A stretch of DNA of 49,963 nucleotides, taken from positions 1-49,963 of the forward strand of contig CAMUJF010000020.1 in NCBI GenBank assembly GCA_947089135.1. The letters are read 5' to 3'. Shown here one piece after another: positions 1-7,624 of the stretch; position 1 is the first letter of the stretch, and each line of letters starts with the position of its first letter. This DNA is from an uncultured Clostridia bacterium (lineage in GTDB: Bacteria > Bacillota > Clostridia > Oscillospirales > Ruminococcaceae). The position numbers were made by a program, and so were the translations under genes. The notes beneath the pieces were generated by a model, which was not told where the DNA came from, searched no databases, and worked only from the letters and a program-made list of their open reading frames with translations.

Positions 1-720
1 TTTTCGGCGCATAACTCCTTTTGTTTTGGGGTATTGTACGGTGTTGCCTTAATTTTAGGAACAAACGGAATTGCCGGCTGTGCCGACGGATTGCTTGTAC
101 TTACACGCAGCGGAGAAAACGCAAAGCTTCATATCAGCGGAAGAGGCGCGGCGGCATTAGAGTTAAATCTCAAAAGAGAAAAATCAAAATGGATTTTACT
201 TGACGATGTTCCTATAAGCGAACCTGATGTTTTTTCTTTTATCATTCATGATTTTTTGTGCTTAAAAAAATCCGTGAGCGGAACTGCCTCGGAAATATGC
301 TCAGCGTTGGAAAAAGATTTTCCCGAACATAAATTCAAATGCAATTGGTTATATCGGGATTTGCTGCAGCACGATGATGAAATCCGTTCGCTTGGAATTG
401 ATTACGGAAAAAACAAGAGTAACGGTATCCGCAGTATTTTTATCGGATACGATCCGAACAGGGACAGCAGCGGCGGAAAAATGTTATATCCGAATGGCGT
501 TGTCCCTTCCGACCCTGAAGTTGGTTCAAATGCTTATAAATCCTTGACCGAAGAAAATATTTCCGATGAAAGAGTCAAGGAAAATACTGTCACTGCCGTC
601 CCTGATAAATTAAATAGAGGAAACGCATTAATTGCTATGGCAGCTGAAATGATGGAAAATAATCTTCAAAAGCAGGGAATAACAGTTCCAAAATTTAATA
701 CCGCCTGTGAGACGATTTAA
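1..720 (+). CDS. C-terminal part of a RepA/DnaB-like AAA ATPase of a mobile element (5' end outside window)
   Basis: The frame is open from base 1, so this is the tail of a longer gene. About 15-50 residues into the visible part it reads GTNGIAGCADGLLVLTR, then LHISGRG and a hydrophobic LxLK stretch. This resembles the C-terminal RecA-fold core of the RepA-like helicases/ATPases carried by Firmicute conjugative and integrated elements, which have SGTxG(I/L)xGAADG followed by a V.GRD segment. The Walker motifs would lie upstream. The residues just before GTNG do not look like the usual family sequence (normally a VHHTRK segment), so the gene may already be rearranged near base 55. The last ~110 residues are a low-conservation tail. 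The family call is recalled, not searched; the mobile-element context is supported by the recombinase downstream. Confidence 0.55.
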   Translation, partial: FSAHNSFCFGVLYGVALILGTNGIAGCADGLLVLTRSGENAKLHISGRGAAALELNLKREKSKWILLDDVPISEPDVFSFIIHDFLCLKKSVSGTASEICSALEKDFPEHKFKCNWLYRDLLQHDDEIRSLGIDYGKNKSNGIRSIFIGYDPNRDSSGGKMLYPNGVVPSDPEVGSNAYKSLTEENISDERVKENTVTAVPDKLNRGNALIAMAAEMMENNLQKQGITVPKFNTACETI

Positions 721-1177
721 GAGCCGTCAGCCAGATAGCGGACAAGTTACCCGACCAATGCTTCAAAACGCCGTACAAGCGATTTGTGAAGGCATTTGAA
801 CCATATGTGAGTAATATTTTATTTTAGGAAAATTTGAGACAAACCGCAAAACGTCATAAAAAGGGACATTGAAAAATATGCAAGTTAAAGGGGCGGGGTC
901 GCCCCGAAAACGGCGGACGCGCAAAGCCCGCCGCAGAACCGATTGACGGCACTTTCTGAAAGGGGTTGTGAAATGCAATATTTTAAAATTCAGGGATCGT
1001 AAAACCGTTAAATCGCGATATTACACCAAACAATACGGGGTTGTACGAAAAAGTCCATAAATTACCTGTGGATTTTAAGCGCTGGTTGTGGTATGATTGT
1101 CTCGGAAAGTAAAATTTTTCCTATAAGAGAATAAATTAACGTCAAGCGCAAAAAATAGAAATTAAAGGAGTGATGCC
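721..1177 (+). other. Gap with a decayed coding fragment and a GC-rich hairpin
   Basis: No intact gene is visible. A stop-free stretch at 711-827, in another frame from the gene before it, encodes about 38 protein-like residues beginning DDLRAVSQIADKLPD. It has no start codon and may be the remnant of an element gene. A perfect GC hairpin (GGGGCG, loop GGGT, CGCCCC) lies at 890-905. The rest is AT-rich and I see no promoter-quality site in it. Confidence 0.4.
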
Positions 1178-1393
1178 ATGAAAATTGACGTTCTTGAAGA
1201 TAAGAGGCGCGTTGAGGTATGGGTCGAAAACTGTGAAAGGGACAGCGAGTATGTAAAACTGTCGTTGGACTGTCTGTTCAAAAAATACGCGCCGCAAAAG
1301 TTTCTTGTGTCGGTTTTTTATTCCGGCGGCAGGGACTTATTCAAGAATACCGAAGAGCTGATTTTGCATAACAAACTGTGCGGAGTCGATTAG
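1178..1393 (+). CDS. Small conserved protein of integrative elements, function unknown
   Basis: A 71-residue protein beginning MKIDVLEDKRRVEVWVENCE, with a strong ribosome-binding site (AAAGGAG, 8 bases before ATG). I recall a family of similar small proteins (MKIDVFEDKRRVEVWL...) encoded next to serine recombinases and mobilisation genes in Clostridia, mostly annotated hypothetical. They end in a region like VVFxSGxxDLxxxTxxLLxxNR, which matches VSVFYSGGRDLFKNTEELILHNK here. There is no signal peptide or membrane segment. Charged residues alternate with short beta-like runs, suggesting a small soluble alpha/beta protein. It lies between the ATPase tail and the recombinase, so it probably belongs to the element. 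No biochemical role is known to me. Confidence 0.65.
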   Translation: MKIDVLEDKRRVEVWVENCERDSEYVKLSLDCLFKKYAPQKFLVSVFYSGGRDLFKNTEELILHNKLCGVD

Positions 1394-1443
1394 TATTCAC
1401 GGGGAAAGGAAAACTTTCCCTGCTACATAACGCTCCCGAAATA

Positions 1444-1472
1444 TTGAACGCACACAAAAAATATGATATAAT
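1444..1472 (+). promoter_or_regulatory. Sigma-A-type promoter for the recombinase
   Basis: TTGAAC at 1444-1449, a 17-base spacer, and TATAAT at 1467-1472. The transcript would carry a ~145-base leader before the recombinase start. Confidence 0.65.
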
Positions 1473-1532
1473 TATTATAAAAGACGGTGATAAATTTGAA
1501 AAATAAATTTTTCAAACTGCGAGTTTTGTTTT

Positions 1533-1616
1533 CCTGACTGCCGTCAGGAATTTTGCCTACGGCAAAACCACAAAACATCGATAGAAAGGAGGACACATTT
1601 TCCCGTATGGGAAAAT
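1533..1616 (+). promoter_or_regulatory. Three consecutive hairpins in the recombinase mRNA leader
   Basis: Perfect stems lie at 1533-1538/1543-1548 (CCTGAC/GTCAGG), 1551-1557/1561-1567 (TTTTGCC/GGCAAAA) and 1597-1604/1609-1616 (ATTTTCCC/GGGAAAAT). The third stem lies between the Shine-Dalgarno sequence (AAAGGAGG, 1585-1592) and the ATG at 1625. Linear SD-to-ATG spacing is 32 bases, far too long, but folding out the 20-base hairpin leaves about 12. A five-codon ORF (MGKWS, 1607-1624) ends on the TAA directly abutting the recombinase ATG. This suggests structure-dependent or coupled translation of the recombinase; that is inference. Confidence 0.55.
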
Positions 1617-1624
1617 GGTCATAA

Positions 1625-3772
1625 ATGCAGGAAACATTTACTATAGCGGGCTACTGCCGCATATCCGTTGACGACGAATTAGACCGCGACAACACCTCGA
1701 TTGAGAACCAAAAGCTGATCATCGAGGACTTTGTAAAGCGGAAATTCCCCGGCTCTGAGCTGAAATTTTATGAGGACCGCGACCGTTCGGGTTACACATT
1801 CGAGCAGCGCGAGGGCTACCAGGAGCTGCGTCCGCTGCTTATGAGCCGCAGGGTTGACATACTGGTGGTAAAGGATTTTTCAAGATTTTCCCGACGCAAC
1901 AGCCGCGGACTTGTGGAGCTTGAAGACCTGCGTGACGCGGGCGCACGGATAATATCCATAGGCGACAGCATTGACTATCCCACCTATGACGACTGGACTG
2001 CAATACAGTTTCGGTTTCTTGTGAACGAACTGCCTGTAACCGATACATCCAAAAAGGTAAAATCGGTTATCAAACGCCGCCAGAACGAGGGAAAATGGAT
2101 ATGCTCCGTACCCTACGGCTACGTTATAACCAATTCAAAAACGATGCAGTTCAAGGTTGACGAGCCTGCCGCCGAGGTTGTCCGTGAAATATTCAGGCTC
2201 TACATTGGCGGCTGGGGATACAAAAGAATCGCCAATCATCTTACAGACAGGCACATTCCCACGCCGCGTATGTGCGAAAAGGAACGCAAGGAGTCCAAGG
2301 GTGAGGAATGTAAGCTTACCGCCAAACCCGATTGGAGCATAATCACAATTCAGACTATCCTGCAAAACGATTTCTATATCGGAACCCTGCGTCAAGCCAA
2401 ATACAAACGCCGCAGCATAAACGGCAAGGACATGAAAAACGACGAGGACGAGCATATAGTTTTTGAGAAAAATCACGAGCCTATCGTGGACTATCGGATA
2501 TTCGCGCAGACGCAGGAGCTTATGAAAAAACGCTCCAAGTCGAATTACAGGGGCGTAAAAAAATTCGATAATGTTTATTCGGGGTACCTTTACTGCGGCG
2601 ACTGCGGCAGTCCTATGTTCTCCATGAGCCGCGCCGACCTTGCTCCCGCCTACACCTGCGGGACTTATCACAAGCGTGGACTTAAAGGCTGTACCTCACA
2701 CCATATCCGCTGCGATCTGCTGGACGAGCTTCTGAAATCCTACGTCAGACGGGTAAGAGACAATTCCTCGGAAATGCTGGCGAAGCTGGACAAGTCCCTC
2801 AAAAATGAAACGGTCGAACTGAAAAACAGCGATGAAACAATAGACATTCTCAAAAGACAAATCGACGAAGCGCGTGAGGAACTTAAAGCTACCAAGCGGC
2901 AAAAAATACGCGAGCTTATGAAAAAGCCCGAACAGAACGAGCTACTTGAGGAAACCTTTACGGAGCTTGAGGACGAGCTAGAGCTTCGCATAGCGGGACT
3001 TGAAAATCAGCTTTCACTCTCGGCGGACAAGCGCAACACAATGGTAAAGGTCAATCGGATCGCAAAAACAGCCCTTGACATATTCGACGATATTCTCTCC
3101 AAGGAAAAGCTTGACAAATGCGACCTCGATATAATAATAGACAGGATCGACGTATTCACCGACCACATAAACATTCACCTGAAGGCGGATATAGACAGCC
3201 TGCTGCAATGCGGGGAGGCTGCCGCGGTAAATTTTAACTCGGGCAGTATAGAGCGCCTGCTTCTTCAACGTTCGCGCAACGGAACGGAGAAGTGCTATAC
3301 TGTCAATGTTGTCAGTGGCGTTGACCCTCTTGAAATCTACACAAGCAACGACGGCGAAGTCATCTTTAAAAAATACAGCGCAATAAATGAAATGGCAGGC
3401 TCTGCGGCGCAGGTCGCGGAGGTCATGACAAAGCTTGCAAACTGTCCCACCGTGGTCTTTGACCGCGATCATGTGGTAGCGGTCGCAGGTGTTCAGAAAA
3501 AAGAGTTCAATGAAAGACGCGTTTCCCAGGCTCTGGAGGAATATCTCGAAAGCCGAAAAAACTATCTTTACACATCTCATAACGACGCAAAGGTCTTTCC
3601 CGTTGAGGGCATTGACCGTCCTGCAATAGCCTGCTCGCCCATACTTGCTTCGGGCGACGTTACCGGCGCAGTCGCTTTTCTTGCTCCCAACAACGAGGCT
3701 GTGGCAAGCGAGGTTCAGCAAAACCTTATTCAGGCCGCAGCTCAGTTCCTTGGTAAACAGATCGAAGAATAA
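1625..3772 (+). CDS. Large serine recombinase fused in frame to the C-terminal part of SpoVT
   Basis: A 715-residue protein. Residues ~5-150 are a resolvase catalytic domain (YCRIS with nucleophile Ser14, then VVKDFSRFSRR). Residues ~160-290 are the recombinase domain (GYKRIANHLTDRHIPTP). Residues ~320-370 form a zinc ribbon (YCGDCGSPM, CGTYHKRGLKGC), and ~395-480 a coiled coil. From about Asp567 the protein changes into SpoVT: DPLEIYTSNDGEVIFKKYS is the end of the AbrB-type domain, then a GAF-like domain with DRDHVVAVAGVQKKEF, ending AAAQFLGKQIEE as SpoVT does. An in-frame TAA abuts the ATG, fixing the start. The downstream genes are the usual spoVT neighbours, so the fusion most likely arose by integration of the element into spoVT, with the recombinase gene at its right end. 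The native recombinase C-terminus without SpoVT is not visible here. Confidence 0.88.
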   Translation: MQETFTIAGYCRISVDDELDRDNTSIENQKLIIEDFVKRKFPGSELKFYEDRDRSGYTFEQREGYQELRPLLMSRRVDILVVKDFSRFSRRNSRGLVELEDLRDAGARIISIGDSIDYPTYDDWTAIQFRFLVNELPVTDTSKKVKSVIKRRQNEGKWICSVPYGYVITNSKTMQFKVDEPAAEVVREIFRLYIGGWGYKRIANHLTDRHIPTPRMCEKERKESKGEECKLTAKPDWSIITIQTILQNDFYIGTLRQAKYKRRSINGKDMKNDEDEHIVFEKNHEPIVDYRIFAQTQELMKKRSKSNYRGVKKFDNVYSGYLYCGDCGSPMFSMSRADLAPAYTCGTYHKRGLKGCTSHHIRCDLLDELLKSYVRRVRDNSSEMLAKLDKSLKNETVELKNSDETIDILKRQIDEAREELKATKRQKIRELMKKPEQNELLEETFTELEDELELRIAGLENQLSLSADKRNTMVKVNRIAKTALDIFDDILSKEKLDKCDLDIIIDRIDVFTDHINIHLKADIDSLLQCGEAAAVNFNSGSIERLLLQRSRNGTEKCYTVNVVSGVDPLEIYTSNDGEVIFKKYSAINEMAGSAAQVAEVMTKLANCPTVVFDRDHVVAVAGVQKKEFNERRVSQALEEYLESRKNYLYTSHNDAKVFPVEGIDRPAIACSPILASGDVTGAVAFLAPNNEAVASEVQQNLIQAAAQFLGKQIEE
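3323..3772 (+). pseudogene. spoVT: 3' portion of spoVT, cut off from its own start by the element
   Basis: About 149 codons corresponding to roughly residue 30 to the end of SpoVT, a forespore AbrB-family regulator of ~178 residues in Bacillus subtilis. Only the last strand of the DNA-binding swapped-hairpin domain is present, so this product could not bind DNA as SpoVT does. The GAF-like sensor domain looks complete and undamaged, with no stops or frameshifts, arguing for recent insertion or continued selection. The missing 5' part should lie at the other end of the element, outside the window. Excision would be predicted to restore the intact gene. Confidence 0.8.
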
Positions 3773-3775
3773 CCG

Positions 3776-3816
3776 AAAACCGGATTCCCTTGATCGGGAT
3801 ATCCGGTTTTATTTTT
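3776..3816 (+). terminator. Terminator after spoVT, probably bidirectional
   Basis: Hairpin AAAACCGGAT ... ATCCGGTTTT, with an inner TCCC/GGGA pairing, followed by ATTTTTG. It lies between the convergent spoVT tail and the yabR-like gene and has A/T runs on both sides. Confidence 0.75.
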
Positions 3817-3896
3817 GCAATATACATTTCTAAATTTTGGAAAATCAATATTAAACAGAATCTGCCTTATCATAGACATATCCCGTTTTTTGCAAG

Positions 3897-4343
3897 TTAT
3901 TTTCTCCTTGACTGGCTTCTGCGTTTGTTGTCAATGACCTTTTTAAGATCGCCCATACGCTCGTCGGAGCTTTGTTTGAATTTATTAAGCATATCCTCAA
4001 ACGCCGCCTCAGGAGTCTGCGGAAGCTTTTCCTGCTGCGGCTGCTGCCTTGCGCCGTCGGAACGTCTCGGTCCCCCTCCTCGTTTAAAATCCTTTCGTCC
4101 GGGAGGAGTATCCAGCGCCTTTTTGATAGAAAGAGATATCTTGCCGTCCTCATTTACCGCCAGAACCTTTACCTTAACGCTCTGTCCCTCGGTAAGATGA
4201 TCCTTTATCTCGCTGACAAAGGTGTTCGCCACTTCGCTGATATGTACCATTCCCGTGGTTCCCGGTTCGATCTCCACAAATGCGCCGAATTTTGTAATTC
4301 CCGTAACCTTTCCCTCGTAAATTTTTCCTACATCCAACTGCAT
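3897..4343 (-). CDS. yabR: S1-domain RNA-binding protein, YabR/GSP13-like
   Basis: A 148-residue protein. Residues 1-72 form a single S1 OB-fold: VGKIYEGKVTGITKFGAFVEIEPGTTGMVHISEV, then VKVKVLAVNEDGKISLSIKKA. The remainder is a basic, glutamine-rich, low-complexity tail ending in RRSQSRRK. Single-S1 proteins of this size follow divIC in Bacillus and many Clostridia (yabR), where they associate with ribosomes or RNA; the precise role is unsettled. The gene follows divIC on the same strand with a ~95-base gap. The ribosome-binding site GAGAGG lies about 15 bases from the ATG, longer than usual. Its 3' end faces spoVT across a shared terminator. Confidence 0.85.
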   Translation of the reverse strand: MQLDVGKIYEGKVTGITKFGAFVEIEPGTTGMVHISEVANTFVSEIKDHLTEGQSVKVKVLAVNEDGKISLSIKKALDTPPGRKDFKRGGGPRRSDGARQQPQQEKLPQTPEAAFEDMLNKFKQSSDERMGDLKKVIDNKRRSQSRRK

Positions 4344-4439
4344 AAAAAACTTTTTAATCCTCTCGTTTGAATATTTATTTGACCCCGCATTGGGGACAAT
4401 TTCCTTATCCTTTATTCGGTATGTTTTCCCGGCAGCGTA

Positions 4440-4808
4440 TTATTTTCCAGCCGTATCGTAAAACCTGCGTTCATTGGGATAGGCATAGCCCAGAACCTCG
4501 ACTGCGTAACGCTCCATAAACGCGCGTTCGTCCTCTTCGGAAAGAATGCTGAGGTATTCCGCATTCTGCTCCTCAAGCTTTTCCGCCTGTTCGTAAAGAA
4601 AGTCGAGCTCCTGCCGTTTCTCGGCGATCTCAGCCTGGGTCATGATTATAGAGGTAACGCAGTACATAACGAAAACGAAGCTTGTGATCGTGATAATAAA
4701 CCTCATTAGCGGACTTGTCTGTCTTTTTTTCATGCTCAGTCTTTTTTTTCTTACCACCTGAGCGTTTTTTTTGATTTTTTCAGCTTTGCGGGCTTCAGCC
4801 TCGTTCAC
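4440..4808 (-). CDS. divIC: Septum formation initiator, DivIC/FtsB family
   Basis: A 122-residue bitopic membrane protein. It has a basic cytoplasmic N-terminus (residues 1-35), one membrane segment (~36-56, FIITITSFVFVMYCVTSII) and an extracytoplasmic coiled coil (~58-88, EIAEKRQELDFLYEQAEKLEEQ). The C-terminal ERYAVEVLGYAYPNERRFYD box is characteristic of DivIC/FtsB, which forms the FtsL-DivIB-DivIC divisome subcomplex. The start is GTG, preceded by GGAGG about 9 bases upstream, inside the end of yabQ. Position between yabQ and yabR is the conserved order, which supports DivIC over other FtsB-like proteins. Confidence 0.9.
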   Translation of the reverse strand: MNEAEARKAEKIKKNAQVVRKKRLSMKKRQTSPLMRFIITITSFVFVMYCVTSIIMTQAEIAEKRQELDFLYEQAEKLEEQNAEYLSILSEEDERAFMERYAVEVLGYAYPNERRFYDTAGK

Positions 4809-4813
4809 CTATG

Positions 4814-5371
4814 TCACCTCCGACCTTTCTGCCTGCTGCGTACAAACTGCAAACCCAATTTTGCATTCTTATTATACACCAACCTCGGGACTTTTTGCAA
4901 GGGTTTTTTAACACTTCTTTCCGTTTTTTTCGATTTTCTATAAATTTGTATAAAAAAAAGGCGGACTTTTTGACACAAATTTTTTAATAATTTTACGATC
5001 GGTTCAAATAGTACGGAATATACTTTGCGTAAAACCCGTCTTACAGATTCAGCAATACGCCTGAGCGCACCTGTGATAAGGTTACCTATAGTAAGTATGT
5101 ACAGCGCAAACCCCGCCAGTGAACCGAAAAACATAAAAAAGCGCAGGCTTCCGCCGCATACCGCCGTAGAATAGCAGAATATGCAGAAGCCGTATATAAG
5201 CCAGAAAAGCACGTCCTGAAAAGCAAGCGGCGTTCTTTTGGCTGCAGGAGGGAAGAGTATCCTGAACACGCGGAAAACGTCGTACACAACGCCTAAAGCA
5301 GCGCCAAGAACTACGGACAGCAGAAAAAAAACGGTCTGCTGGGATACGGAAAAAAAAGTTTCTATCTGCAA
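4814..5371 (-). CDS. yabQ: Spore cortex assembly membrane protein YabQ
   Basis: A 185-residue membrane protein. The start is taken as the TTG at 5371 (LQIETFFSVSQQ), which has AGGTGAG just upstream; the frame is open further upstream, but that would overlap yabP and lacks a family-like N-terminus. The first membrane segment includes VFFLLSVVLGAALGVVYDVFRVFR, with the GxxYDxFR signature of YabQ. Two or three further hydrophobic segments follow (~60-120), then a basic C-terminal tail unlike short Bacillus YabQ ends. YabQ localises around the forespore and is needed for cortex formation in B. subtilis. It forms one transcription unit with yabP (19-base gap) and divIC. Confidence 0.85.
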   Translation of the reverse strand: MQIETFFSVSQQTVFFLLSVVLGAALGVVYDVFRVFRILFPPAAKRTPLAFQDVLFWLIYGFCIFCYSTAVCGGSLRFFMFFGSLAGFALYILTIGNLITGALRRIAESVRRVLRKVYSVLFEPIVKLLKNLCQKVRLFFIQIYRKSKKTERSVKKPLQKVPRLVYNKNAKLGLQFVRSRQKGRR

Positions 5372-5390
5372 AAGCTCACCTCGCCTTTTA

Positions 5391-5687
5391 TCAGCGGAAA
5401 ATTTTCCCGACAAAAGAAAGCGGAGAACGGCGGTCGGGGTCGCCGTACACAATGCTTTTTATTTCACCCTCAATGTTCATTTCGCCGCTTTCGACCGAGA
5501 GGTCGTTTACGTGCAGATCGTTTCCGCGGACGGTCAGCTCTCCCATTGTAGTGTACAACAGGACGGTATTTTCGTCAAAGCTGTCCACGTCTGTAACACC
5601 CGAAACCGACATCTTTTTCCGTCCCTCCAGGATAATGTTGTGTATGCCGTTCTGACCCTGCGTTTTTTTGTTTACTTCATTCATCAT
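5391..5687 (-). CDS. yabP: Sporulation protein YabP (YabP/YqfC family)
   Basis: A 98-residue soluble protein beginning MMNEVNKKTQGQNGIHNIILEGRKKMSVSG. The family signature is clear: HNIxLExRxxLxVTGVxDVxSFDE, then LxTxxGxLxIxGxxLHVxxLxxExGxxxIEGxI. This matches SVSGVTDVDSFDENTV and LTVRGNDLHVNDLSVESGEMNIEGEI here. YabP is a mother-cell sporulation protein tied to cortex assembly. The ribosome-binding site AAAGGAG stands 6 bases before two tandem ATG codons. It is the first gene of the yabP-yabQ-divIC-yabR group. Confidence 0.9.
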   Translation of the reverse strand: MMNEVNKKTQGQNGIHNIILEGRKKMSVSGVTDVDSFDENTVLLYTTMGELTVRGNDLHVNDLSVESGEMNIEGEIKSIVYGDPDRRSPLSFVGKIFR

Positions 5688-5770
5688 AAGCGCTCCTTTA
5701 TCTTATCGTTATCCGAAAACGTCCGAATGCTCAGCATAACTGCGGACTGCTTAATTATATGCTTTGTCCC

Positions 5771-5809
5771 GAAAAAAAAGAACGTTCCCCGCCGATGTGA
5801 CGGAGAACG
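5771..5809 (-). terminator. guaB terminator
   Basis: Read on the minus strand: CGTTCTCCG, 9-base loop, CGGGGAACG, then TTC and eight T residues. One G-U pair in a 9-bp stem. It lies about 160 bases after the guaB stop and upstream of yabP. Confidence 0.8.
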
Positions 5810-5851
5810 CATAATAGTTTTGTTTTTCAGGCAACACTTTAACAAGCTGCC

Positions 5852-5962
5852 AAAATTGCGCAGCAATTTTAAGAGTTTCAGCGGGGTGCAGCTCCCGCTG
5901 AAACGAAAGACGTCTCTGCGCCGCCGGCTCAGCGAAGCTGAGCACAGAGGCATGGAGACGTC
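5852..5962 (-). other. Three stem-loops in the guaB 3' untranslated region
   Basis: Starting 9 bases after the guaB stop: (a) GACGTCTC/GAGACGTC (5909-5916/5955-5962) enclosing GCTCAGC-gaa-GCTGAGC (5927-5943); (b) an 11-bp perfect stem GTTTCAGCGGG/CCCGCTGAAAC (5875-5885/5894-5904); (c) AAAATTGC-GCA-GCAATTTT (5852-5870). None is followed by a long T run; the true terminator is further on at 5771-5809. Purpose unknown. Confidence 0.6.
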
Positions 5963-5970
5963 GGCAGCGG

Positions 5971-7446
5971 TTATATCTGTACCGAATAGTTTGGAGCTTC
6001 TTTCGTTATGTAAATATCATGAGGGTGGGATTCCTTGAGTCCTGCTCCGGTTATTTTTACAAACTGAGCCTTTTCGTGGAGTTCCTCTATTGTTGCGCAT
6101 CCGCAGTATCCCATACCCGAACGGATGCCTCCCACAAGCTGGAAAATAGCGTCGGAAACAAGTCCCTTGTAGGGAACGCGTCCCTCAACTCCTTCGGGAA
6201 CTAATTTCTTACTGTTCTCCTGGAAGTATCTGTCCTTGGAGCCGCACGCCATTGCTCCCAAAGAGCCCATGCCGCGGTACACCTTGAAGCGTCTGCCCTG
6301 ATAAATTTCCTCCTCGCCGGGAGCTTCATCGCAGCCCGCAAGCAGAGATCCAAGCATTACTAAATTTGCGCCCGCCGCTAATGCCTTTACGATGTCTCCC
6401 GAATACTTTATGCCGCCGTCGGCAATAACAGGAATATTGTGCTTTGCAGCAACGCAGGCAACGTCGTACACCGCCGTTATCTGGGGTACTCCTATACCTG
6501 CCACAACACGCGTAGTACAGATAGAGCCGGGACCGATACCCACTTTAAGAGCGTCTGCACCCGCTGCGATAAGCGCCTCGGCAGCAGCCGCAGTAGCGAT
6601 ATTTCCCGCAATAACGGGAGTGTTGGGGAACGCTTTTTTAACTTCTTTCACCGCGTTCACTATGTTTATGTTGTGACCGTGAGCCGAGTCAAGAACAAGC
6701 ACGTCCGCCTGAGCGTCAATAAGAGCCTTGGCGCGTTCCATCATGTTTGCGGCAACGCCTATCGCCGCGCCGCAGAGAAGTCTGCCCGACTTGTCGCGGG
6801 CGGAATTGGGGTACTGGACAGCCTTTTCAATATCCTTTATTGTAATAAGTCCTTTGAGAGTACCGCTTTCGTCAACAATGGGGAGCTTTTCAATTTTATG
6901 CTTCATCAGTATTTTCTGCGCGCCTTTGAGGTCTGTTCCTACGGGAGCGGTAACAAGGTGTTCCTTGGTCATCACGTCTCCGATGGGGATATCAAAATTG
7001 GTAAGGAATCTCAGGTCGCGGTTGGTAAGTATTCCCACCAACTTGCCGGCCCTGTCAACAATAGGTACGCCGGAAATCCTGTATTTGCCCATAAGCTCAT
7101 CAGCTTCGGAAACAAGCCTGTCCTCGGTAAGCGAAAAAGGGTTCACAATAACGCCGTTTTCGGAACGTTTTACTTTGTCAACCTCGTCAGCCTGCTGTTC
7201 GATCGACATATTTTTGTGGATAATTCCTATGCCGCCCTCACGCGCGATAGCGATAGCCATATTCGCTTCGGTTACGGTGTCCATAGCGGATGTCATGATA
7301 GGAGTATTGAGCATAACGTCCCCCGCAAGTCTTGTGGAAAGACTTACCATGTTGGGGGTGCAGTTTGATTCGGCAGGGATCAGCAGCACGTCGTCAAAGG
7401 TGAGACCTTCCTTTACGAATTTTTGCGAGTAGTTTGTTTCCAGCAT
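5971..7446 (-). CDS. guaB: Inosine-5'-monophosphate dehydrogenase
   Basis: Oxidises IMP to XMP with NAD+, the first committed step of GMP synthesis. The 491-residue length is typical. An N-terminal FxxxGLTFDDVLLIPAESN strand leads into the TIM barrel. A tandem CBS (Bateman) module sits at about residues 95-215. The catalytic loop is GPGSICTTRVVAGIGVPQ, with the thioimidate-forming Cys around residue 307, and the flap contains YRGMGSLGAM. The start is the ATG at 7446 (MLETNYSQKF), with GGGAGG upstream; an upstream ATG would add 21 unrelated residues. It is expressed alone from its own promoter and terminator. Confidence 0.97.
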   Translation of the reverse strand: MLETNYSQKFVKEGLTFDDVLLIPAESNCTPNMVSLSTRLAGDVMLNTPIMTSAMDTVTEANMAIAIAREGGIGIIHKNMSIEQQADEVDKVKRSENGVIVNPFSLTEDRLVSEADELMGKYRISGVPIVDRAGKLVGILTNRDLRFLTNFDIPIGDVMTKEHLVTAPVGTDLKGAQKILMKHKIEKLPIVDESGTLKGLITIKDIEKAVQYPNSARDKSGRLLCGAAIGVAANMMERAKALIDAQADVLVLDSAHGHNINIVNAVKEVKKAFPNTPVIAGNIATAAAAEALIAAGADALKVGIGPGSICTTRVVAGIGVPQITAVYDVACVAAKHNIPVIADGGIKYSGDIVKALAAGANLVMLGSLLAGCDEAPGEEEIYQGRRFKVYRGMGSLGAMACGSKDRYFQENSKKLVPEGVEGRVPYKGLVSDAIFQLVGGIRSGMGYCGCATIEELHEKAQFVKITGAGLKESHPHDIYITKEAPNYSVQI

Positions 7447-7499
7447 AAAATTACCTCCCGTAAGTTTCTGACATATAACATATTTAAATATTTCTAATA

Positions 7500-7528
7500 A
7501 GCATAACACTTTACGGGCATTAAGTCAA
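7500..7528 (-). promoter_or_regulatory. guaB promoter
   Basis: Minus strand: TTGACT (7523-7528), 17-base spacer, TATGCT (7500-7505). About 50 bases of leader; no purine riboswitch aptamer is recognisable. Confidence 0.7.
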
Positions 7529-7624
7529 TAGAATTTCCGCAAATTCAGGTATAAAAAATAGCTGTTAATCCGACAAAGTTTTTGTGCATTTTTTCATGCT
7601 GAAAAAGGTTTGTCCGACCGCCGG

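Noticed and set aside
5684..5953. An 89-codon minus-strand frame between guaB and yabP
   Set aside because: It runs through the guaB 3' hairpins and terminator, is rich in Arg/Ser/Phe and has no ribosome-binding site.
6439..7368. A 309-codon open frame opposite guaB
   Set aside because: guaB is unmistakable on the other strand, and the antisense product has no recognisable domain or ribosome-binding site.
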